From NCBI GenBank assembly GCA_039545355.1, contig BCJJ01000005.1, positions 1,425,008 to 1,489,007 on the forward strand: a DNA stretch of 64,000 nt, read 5' to 3'. A model generated the notes under the pieces. The model searched no databases. It was not told where the DNA came from and was given only the letters and a program-made list of their open reading frames with translations. The stretch is from Trichosporon coremiiforme (Eukaryota > Basidiomycota > Tremellomycetes > Trichosporonales > Trichosporonaceae). Shown here in pieces: positions 56,558 to 64,000 of the stretch. Position 1 is the first letter of the stretch. The number at the start of each line of letters is the position of its first letter. The translations under genes and the position numbers were made by a program.

Positions 56558-56907
56558 ATGGTCCTCTCTCTCACCATCGTCACCTCCTTCGCCCTCTCCC
56601 TCCTGGCGGCCCAAACCCTTGCAGCCCCGCTCCTGAGCCCGCACCCTACAATCCGCCTCCGGTGGGACTTTGCTACATCACCGGCGTAGGCTGCAACGAC
56701 CAAGCCCGCCACAACGAAGGAGGATACTGCCACACGATCACACACGGTCGTTGCAGCGTCGCCGGTCAAACCGAGGGCACTTGCCAGTCCTGCGTGTGTC
56801 GCTGGAGCGGGTTACAGATAGCGAGCCTCATAACCTGCCGATGCAACTCCTGCGACGCCATCTTCCGTTCCACGTGCAAGCAGAGCTGCTGGACCGAACA
56901 ATCATAG
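56558..56907 (+). pseudogene. cysteine-rich secreted peptide with a frame break
   Basis: ATG 56558 opens a convincing signal peptide, MVLSLTIVTSFALSLLAAQT LAAP, but this frame stops at 56687-56689. In another frame the sequence continues as APEPAPYNPPPVGLCYITGV and then a compact cysteine-rich segment ending at 56905-56907, with CHT, RCSV, CQSCVC, CRCNSC and CKQSC; twelve cysteines in about 80 residues. The two parts overlap where the mature protein should begin. No intron of the local type reconciles them, so a one-base indel in the gene or in the sequence is likely. If intact, it would be a small secreted disulphide-rich protein; its role is unknown. Confidence 0.5.
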
Positions 56908-59304
56908 CCATTCCAGAGAAACGATCCTCTGGGCGATGGTGGGCAGATAGAGATCCAGCACCAAGATACACCAGTACACGTCCCTGCCCGCCGCTCACGT
57001 GCCGTGCCACCGAGCTCTAGGTTGTCCCGGCCCATCCGTGTCCGAATAGCTGACGGAATGCCGAGCCAGAGTCGGAGTCGACGCGTCGAGACGTTTGGGG
57101 GAGCATCGGATTCACAGTGGCATGTGCCTGTCCAGCCATATCGAGGATTGGGGGTTTGGTCAGCGCTGCCGGTCAGCAGTCAGTATGAGGCGTCTGGGCG
57201 GGAGTCGCAGAGAGTCGTTGCCTGGTTTACGGGTCGGGAGAGCGGGACGACTATAAACGTATATAAGCATGGAGAGGTGGGTCGAGTCGTTCTGGGTGGT
57301 TTCTGGGTGGGATAAGCAGGCCTGCGACGCTGGTGTGCGTAGGGGTGCGGAAGCTCGAATCCGCACGCAACGTATTCCGATTCGGCGCGCGGCGCAGCTG
57401 CACCAAAGAACGCCGCGCGCCCGGCGGGAAGTTCACGTACTCCAGCCGGAGCGGACGTTACTAGCGTGCACTTGCGCGCAGTCTGGCAGTCCCGTTGTTT
57501 GGTTCTTGGAACCTTTTCAGAGCTGGTGTCAAGAAAAGCGCTTTCTGGTCCCAAAATACGACCTGCAAGGTTGAGAATGGGTCATGAGCGTTTCACGTGT
57601 GCGTCGACGCCGACTGAAGTCTGCATACCGGGTCTAGCTACTGCGGACGCGCCATTCGCGAAGCGCCAACGCGTCAACGTGAGCAAGACTGGATGGCTTC
57701 CAGCTTCCAGAAAAGCGTCGTACGCACCCAAGTTGGGAATTCATCGATGGCTCGCGGCTCTTACGGCACGCGGTGAATGGTTGGCGGTCACAGCTTGGTG
57801 ACCGTCGTTGCGTGCGTGCTGGGCGTGCAGCAGGACCGAGATCCTTTGCACTGGATACAGGACTGAGACGCGACGCGGGGCGCGCGAAGGCCGCGGCCAT
57901 CGCTGACCGCTGTTCTGGAAAGCAGTTCAAGGTGGATCGATGTCTTCAAAGGCGAGGCCGCCGTAAAGTCGGTCCGACGGACCGCCAAGCCGCGGCCTGC
58001 GGGCTTGTCCTATCCTCGGCTCGTGCAGGCTCCACGGTGGAGAAGGTATGCATGCATGCAATGGAACTTGTATGCAGGCATGCATGCTCGCATGCGGGCA
58101 CCTTTTGGGCCGCGCGAGCGGAAGCGGGATCGACGATGTGTTCCTGCACCCTCCTGGTGCGTGCGATTGGAGGAAGCGCCAACCGGGGCTCTATCCGAAA
58201 CCAATCGAGACGGGAGAAGGAGGCAGGACCCGCAGTAACAGTAGAGTAGTATGCAGAGCGAAGCTTTTGGGCTCTGGCCGGATACGGTTTCGCGGTTTCA
58301 TGGCTGCAAGGAGGCGAGCTGGAACTGGAGCTTACAGACACTGTAGAACCACGTTTCCGTGAAATGCTTATCCCAGACGCGTCCGTCTACCCGCTGCCGC
58401 TGGCTGGTGAGTACCTCTGTTTGGCCCGTTGTCTTTTGTCCTGCAAACAACTGCGGTTAGTTGTATTTGCAGAGCGCTAAGATATTTAGCGTGCAGGGCA
58501 GGCTTGCGCCTCGTTGACGCCAGCAACGAACAATGGCCCTATCCAAGTTGCTGAGGCGATCGGCCGAAACAAAAGAATGCAAAAAGTTAGTAGCGACTGC
58601 GCAACATCGATATCCTCGTGCGTTCCGCTTGATTCCTGAATGCCCGAGACTGGTGACACTGGGCGTGGTCGGACGCTGCCCCGATCCCGCGGCGTATCAA
58701 CGAAGACCGATGAATGCACAGGAACAAGAGGCAGGAGTCGCCAGGGTCCTACCTATCTGATTGCCGGTCAGCCTCAGCCGTTCGAGATCCTCAGATCCCC
58801 AGCCTGCGTACCTGCTTTTGCTCCTCACATGAAACTTAGTCCGATTAGACTCAGCGTTCGAAGGTCGTCTCGGCCAGGCGCCCAACAATGGCTTCTGGTT
58901 GGCCCCTTGACGACAGACGGCGAGCTCAAAGCCGAACATGTCGTGAGAGGGGAATGACAAAAGGACGCAAGGACACAGCGCAAGCAGGCCGCCAGTGGAG
59001 CTAACTCTGTCCAGATCGCTTGATCGCTTGCGATCGAGCGGCCTGCATAGTCTGCCGTGTGAGCGCATCGGTTGGATCGTGTGCGCTACGGCTGCGTGAG
59101 CCGTCGAACCAGCCTGGCACTGCTCCGCTGCATCGCCGCGGCTCCCAGGATCCGATCAAGGATCCCGCACAGCCCGGTCCATGAGGCACTTTTAAGAGCC
59201 GGCGCTAACCCGCCCCCAATCTTACCTCGCCTCTCCACTGTGATCTTTCTCCACCAGGTGCTCTTCCTTTTGCTCTTTACCTCTTCTTAGCTTGCTCTTT
59301 CAAC
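56908..59304. other. 2.4-kb stretch without supported gene
   Basis: Both strands were read. A TATA-rich spot (TATAAACGTATATAAG near 57251-57266) is followed by an open frame of 101 codons at 57269, too close and too unlike a protein to accept. Five overlapping or adjacent GCATGC palindromes lie at 58050-58095. The right end is the C/T-rich promoter of the superoxide dismutase gene. Confidence 0.45.
58050..58095. repeat. cluster of five GCATGC palindromes
   Basis: GCATGC begins at 58050, 58054, 58078, 58082 and 58090. Two pairs overlap as GCATGCATGC. It lies in a gene-poor stretch, 1.2 kb upstream of SOD1. Confidence 0.8.
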
Positions 59305-59999
59305 ATGGTTGCTCCTGCTATCTGCGCCGGCGGTATCGCCGCCATCTCCGTCCTCAAGGGCGCCTCCAACGCCACCGGACACGTTATCTTCACCGAGTCC
59401 GAGAACGGTGTCCACGTTACTGGAACTGTAAGTGTCGCCGCCGTTGACAATGCTCTGTTCGAGAACGGCCAATGCATATGAGGCGATGGTGGAGCGGCGC
59501 TGCATTGTCAAGTCCCGCACCGCCGCCATGACGATCTCGGTGACGCCGCCAAGCGCGCCACGCGGGCGCAATGATTTCATGAGAACGCCAAGCCGAAGCT
59601 GACTTTCAGATCACGGGTCTCGAGCCTTCTTCGACCCACGGTTTCCACGTTCACGAGTTCGGCGACATCTCTGGTGAGGGCTGCCTCGCCACCGGCGGAC
59701 ACTACAACCCCTTCAACCAGACCCACGGTGCTCCCGAGGACAAGGTCCGCCACGCCGGTGACCTCGGCAACGTTGTTGCCAACGAGAACGGCACCGTCAT
59801 CCTCGACATCACCGACCGCCAGCTCCGTCTGCGTGGTGCGCGCTCCATCGTCGGCCGTGGTGTCGTCCTCCACTCCGGTGTCGACGACCTTGGCCGCGGC
59901 AACAACACCGACTCAAAGAAGACCGGCAACGCCGGCTCGCGTCTCGCCTGCGGTGCCATCGGCATCGGAAACGCGACTGCCCTCGCTGCCCTCAATTAA
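59305..59999 (+). CDS. SOD1: Cu/Zn superoxide dismutase
   Basis: Converts superoxide to oxygen and hydrogen peroxide in cytosol and intermembrane space. Two exons: MVAPAICAGGIAAISVLKGA ... VHVTGT, a 182-nt intron (59428-59609, acceptor GCTGACTTTCAG), then ITGLEPSSTHGFHVHEFGDI. Metal ligands are visible: HVH in GFHVHEFGD, the zinc-loop histidines in GGHYNPFNQTHG and KVRHAGDLGN, Asp in NVVANENGTVILD's loop region, and the copper histidine in GRGVVLHSGVDDLGRG. The disulphide cysteines are in GEGCLATGG and RLACGAIGIG. The N-terminus is about eight residues longer than in most cytosolic enzymes, mildly hydrophobic, not a clear signal peptide. TAA at 59997-59999. Confidence 0.96.
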
Positions 60000-61811
60000 G
60001 CGCGACGCTATTGCTATCCGTGCATCCCTCAGCCGTCTGTAAAGTAGATCAAAACAGTAGACTGTAACCCCATGCATGAGCGTGGATAATTCCAACATCA
60101 CTTGCCGCGACAAGATGGCTCGCAGGCTCGCGGCACGCGGCCGGGATGGCGTAGAAAAAGTCTCAGGTGGATCAGATGGGACGTTTGTTTTGCGGTCGAA
60201 ATGCCGCACCCGCGAGCGCAGAAGGGCAGAGTGACACCCCAGACCCCGCCATTCAGGTCTTCTGCGCATTGGCTGGAATGCTCCGCAGGCGCATGCCGTA
60301 CCTGCTGCCCGGTATGACGCTAACCTCGAGTTTCGGCGCGAAAAGCGAGAGGTGGAAATGCAGAGAAGGGTCTGGGGGAGAGCTAGCTCGAGCGCTCGAA
60401 GGGGGAGCAGAGTTGCGGCCGAAACGCTTGGCATAACGAATCGTAAGCCGCGGCGCACATGGCAAGAGCAGGATGACGTTGTTTCGGACAGCCAACCTCC
60501 GAGATAAACGTCGGGGTGGGTTTGGGCGTAATCTGATTAGCGGAGCTTTTCTTGACATTTCTTCGTCCCTCGCTCGCTTGCATCCTTTGACGCTCGATCA
60601 CTCCTCACGCACCGACTGACCCTGGAATGCGACGTTCACAGGTCTCGGCGTCGCATGCGCACATACGCCAGCCAGTGCGGCCTTTTCAGTCACGTTCACA
60701 CGAGCTCCGTGGAGCTTTAGGCTCTGATCGAAACCCTGGACAGCTGGTGAGCAGCATGTCGGCCAGTCGGAGCCCGCACCGAGCTCGCCTGACTCGGACA
60801 TTGCTCCGAATAGCTGAGACAGAGCTTGGCATCGGGCGAGACTGGCGATGTCGAATCGCTCACCCGAGCGCTGAAAAGTGCGTCTCTGTTCAACGTTTGC
60901 AGTACCACAGCACTCTCATGAGGAGCGTTTGCGACATCTTACATCACAACCACGAGGGTTCCAGCCAGTGCTTGTCCGTCTCCCCCCAGATCAGATGTCT
61001 TCTGAAAACGTAAGAACGGAAAGGTGCCGGGGGACAAAGGGGAGCTTGGGTTGCTTCTTCGACTCAACGATGTCATATGTCCCGCTCGAGGATCTGGCGA
61101 CTGCGACACCGCTGCTGGGGTCCTTCTCGTCAGTTCCCTCCCGCCGAAACGAGGAACCCAGCTCATTCATATTCATGGAGGGCATGGTGGGTAGAGTGGT
61201 GTCGACCGTCAACCTGGTGGCCCACTGGATCTCGCCGAGTCGCTGACACCTCTTGAAGGGGGTCAGTCTGACCTGGTACTGATCAGACAACTGACAGCAG
61301 TGCGCTTCGCAACCGATTGCACGGCTTCTTGAGGCGATCTGGTGATGGGTGGGCAACAAGCCGCCCCCTCGCATATCCTTGCTACGCTATGAAGGAGCGC
61401 TCGGGTAACCGCTCCATGTCCCCGGTACGCAGCATACTGACGTTCGAGGCTCTGGAGCCCTACGGCATGTACGCACCAGTCTTCCGCGACTGACATGCAT
61501 GGGAACGCTTTCTGCCCGCAACGCAAAGACGTAAGCAGCAAAAAGGTATCCACTTACTGTCCCCTCCGGGGGGGCGGCCGGCATTACCCGTCATTCAGTG
61601 TGACGTACTGCCCCCTTGCGGGGGCTGTGGCTAGCCGGCTTCGAGGCGTGCTACCCCCCCACACCGAGGTGTAGTTGTACGTGCGAGCATCGGATAGCCA
61701 TGGCTCGTGTGTGCTGGAAGCCTGGGTGAGTACGAAGCGTGTGCTTCCGCTGCCGGTCGCATGCAATGCATCAGCACTACGACTATTAACCCGTCAAGTG
61801 TTAGTAGTGTT
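60000..61811. other. 1.8-kb stretch without supported gene
   Basis: Contains the 3' ends of SOD1 and the sugar transporter. An inverted repeat GCCCCC-TTGC-GGGGGC at 61610-61625 lies about 190 bases past the transporter stop. Otherwise nothing recognised. Confidence 0.45.
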
Positions 61812-63929
61812 TCAGATCTTCTCGTTGAGCTCCTCCGAGGTCTTCTCGGCCTGCTCGACGTCGACGGGCTTGCCTGCGTGGAGGGCGTGCGCGATATCGG
61901 GACGCTCGGCCTGGAGGCGCTTGAAGTTCTTCTCGGCGTGCCACACCCACGGCGTGCGGTCCGCAAAGAGGAGGTCGATCTCCTCGAGCGTACGCTGGTT
62001 CGTCTCGGGGTACAGGCAGTAGATGATGGGGATCGAGATGAAGTTGGCGATACCGAAGAGGTAGTACGTCTTCTCTCCGATCTTCTCGAAGCAGACGGGG
62101 AGGAGCAGCGACAGCCAGCCGTTGCCGATCGACCAACCAAAGACGCCCATGGCGTTACCCTGCGCGCGCACGGCGAGGGGGAAGATCTCGGCGGGATACA
62201 GCCACGGCACGGTCAGCCACGTCGCACCGAAGACGGACGTGAAGATGAAGATCATGCTCGCGGCGCCGATGCCGTACGAGCCGGCCCTGGCCTTGTCGCC
62301 GCGCGCGTCGGCATCGATACCCAAGCGGGTGAGCGCACCGCACAGGAACATCGGGATACCCTGCATGACCGCGCCCCAGTAGAGCGTCCACCGACGGCCA
62401 ATGACGTCCAACGTGAAGACGCAGATAAGCGTCGCGAACATGTAGAAGATGTTGTTGAGACCCGAGATCCACTGAGCCTTTTCGCTGTCGAAGCCCGCCA
62501 GGCGGAAGATCGTAGGGGCTGAAAGTCAGCATATGTTCTGTGCGGGCGTCTGCCACTTTGCCGGCCTTGTCCGGTAGGTGGCATAGGAGGGGGGCAAGTT
62601 TGGTGGCGTCGATCGTGACGACCGCGATCGCCGGGTAGTGGCACGCCTGCACTTTTCCCAAACATTCACGGCCCTCGCAACTCAGCTTGACGCCGATCAC
62701 TTACCGTAGATAGTTACACCCGCGATTCCGACCTGTCAGAGTCAGCTGGAGCTTTCAAAGACCTATGGATCGCAAGTCACTCACCCACTCCTGCAGAATC
62801 TGCAGCAGAATGACCAGGAAGGAGCGGCGGCCGAGGTGGAGGTCGCCGGAACCAATGCCCGTGAAGACAGCCCAGTATGATGTCGGAATGTGAGCCTCGT
62901 CACGGATGACAGCCTGAATCTCCTCGTACTCCATCTTGGCTTCGACGAGCCCCTCGCCTGTGCTGCCACGCAGGCGGCCAAGCACGTACTGCGCCTCGTC
63001 GTTGCGTCCGACCTTTGCAAGCCAACGAGGCGATTCAGGGAAGAACCAGACGGAAGCGAGCAAAACGATCAGAGGGATGATCTGGAAGGCGATCGGGAAG
63101 CGCCAGCGGAAGGGGCTGCGTCCCCCGTCGATGTACGACAGACCGTACTCCATCCAGTACGCCACAACCACACCTATATCGTCAGCGAAACACTATCCAT
63201 GGTGGGCGCCTCTTGGGAGTAACCTCATCCACGTCTTCGTCCATGACTCTGTCCAAACCGCTCCTTTCGCTATCAAACTTCCAGAGGAGCTAGCCCTAAT
63301 GCTTGCGAGTCGTTTGCAGACATCTAGGACCACTTACCGAAGATATTAAGGGTGAACTCGATACTAATAAACATTCCTCTGCTCTTGTGATCAGCCGTCT
63401 CTGTAGAGTAGACCGGAACGATTGCGTTGAGGATTCCTGTGCCCCAGCCGTTGATAAGGCGAGCGCAAATCATCCAGTTATGATTCATGGCGGAACATTG
63501 GAGAGAGGCACCAATAATCGCCACAAAAGCGCCAAATGCGATTCCTCGGATACGGCCGGCTTTGTCTGCAAGCCAGCCGCCTGCAAGACAGCCTACGAGC
63601 GTGCCGAGGTAGTAGACGGACACAATGCCTCCCTGGAGCAGCGAGTCGGTGACGACGGGGGTTGGTTTGCCGTCTTTCATCTCGGTGTAGCCGAATCCCA
63701 TCCGTTTGATGTAATCCTCGGCGTTGTTGACGCCTCCCATCATACCCCTGGGATTGTCAGCCTTGCGCCCTCTGAAATTGGGAGGATTGCGGGCTTACTG
63801 GTCATAACCGAAGAAGAAGATGGACAGGGAGGCGATGGCATTGATGGCGACGAGCAGCTTGCCCTTCTGGAGCTTGGTGACGATGTTGTGCCGCGATATG
63901 CCCGGAGGCTTCTCTGTGAAGTACGACAT
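61812..63929 (-). CDS. MFS sugar transporter (hexose-type)
   Basis: Five exons, 554 residues, all phases traced: 63929-63799, 63747-63338, 63173-62785, 62732-62705 and 62518-61812. Start MSYFTEKPPGISRHNIVTKL; the first membrane segment ends FFFGYDQGMMGGVNN, the sugar-porter pattern. Other signatures: GGWLADKAGRIRG (GR-type motif after TM2), ARLINGWGTGILNAIVPVYS TE, WRFPIAFQ, the PESPRWL motif in FFPESPRWLAKVGRNDEAQY, QEWVGIAGVTIYAPTIF in TM7 (with a 28-nt microexon), DVIGRRW, and the final PETNQRTLEEID. These define the sugar porter family; hexose or a related sugar is the likely substrate, not provable here. The TATA box is at 63988-63993. Confidence 0.95.
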
Positions 63930-63987
63930 GGTGCTGGGTTGGACCTAGAGTGCGGGGAAGAGATCTGCGCGACCCGAACTTTTGCTG

Positions 63988-63993
63988 TTTATA
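63988..63993 (-). promoter_or_regulatory. TATA box of the sugar transporter gene
   Basis: TATAAA on the minus strand about 60 bases above the ATG at 63929. The short distance suggests a leader of few tens of bases. Confidence 0.55.
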
Positions 63994-64000
63994 AAGCGGA

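Noticed and set aside
57251..57574. TATA-like sequence followed by a 101-codon frame
   Set aside because: The ATG lies only a few bases from the TATA-like sequence and the translation is Arg-rich without any protein-like pattern.
61610..61625. Inverted repeat GCCCCC-TTGC-GGGGGC, terminator-like
   Set aside because: A 6-bp GC stem is not unusual at this GC content, no U-run follows, and fungal polymerase II does not use such terminators.
61707..62522. 271-residue open frame on the plus strand
   Set aside because: Shadow of the last exon of the sugar transporter; rich in Arg/Glu/Asp as expected from reversed codons.

Overview
The window looks like chromosomal DNA of an intron-rich, GC-rich basidiomycete, most probably a Tremellomycete yeast of the Trichosporonales type. 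The evidence is many short introns (about 35-60 nt) with GTGAGY/GTAAGY donors, a GCTGAC or GCTAAC branch site 5-12 nt before the CAG acceptor, long C/T-rich promoters, and fungal orthologue sets (Itc1, Ies2, Tim9, Sam50, fungal-type DUF2015 and DUF4112 proteins). The lineage is an inference; the splice grammar and protein families are read directly.

Layout. 1-2.5 kb: no supported gene. 2.5-7.2 kb: ARF1 (-), an R3H-domain protein (+) and a small DUF2015 membrane protein (-). 7.9-14.0 kb: three consecutive minus-strand loci for single-pass membrane proteins with proline-rich tails and PPxY motifs; the third is broken in frame and carries an 18-base homopolymer and a duplicated C-terminal block. 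14.3-25.6 kb: a dense housekeeping block with SEC13, a LAMTOR2-like Ragulator subunit, the intronless U2 snRNP gene SF3B1/HSH155, a cytosolic LysM protein, a small conserved protein, an APC/C CDC26-like subunit, a PRA1/Yip3 protein and a DUF4112 protein. 26.4-29.8 kb: a lone hypothetical gene and a minus-strand locus whose coding pieces are separated by a stop codon and frame changes. 30.4-48.9 kb: dense again, with a membrane-anchored protein ending in a WxxL motif, an EEF1AKMT4-type methyltransferase, SAM50, a PUB-domain protein, ribosomal protein eS26, IES2, TIM9, ITC1, a three-KH RNA-binding protein and an F-box-like protein. 49-64 kb: sparse, with two allantoate-permease-type (ACS family) MFS transporters, a tRNA-Lys(CTT) with intron, a frame-broken cysteine-rich secreted peptide, Cu/Zn superoxide dismutase and a sugar transporter.

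Functional groups: TIM9 and SAM50 act in mitochondrial protein import; ITC1 and IES2 are subunits of two chromatin remodellers (ISW2 and INO80); SEC13 and LAMTOR2 both touch TORC1 nutrient signalling; the right end holds nutrient transporters. The places most likely to be undescribed are the membrane-protein cluster at 7.9-14.0 kb and the putative membrane-anchored Atg8-binding protein at 30.4-31.4 kb.
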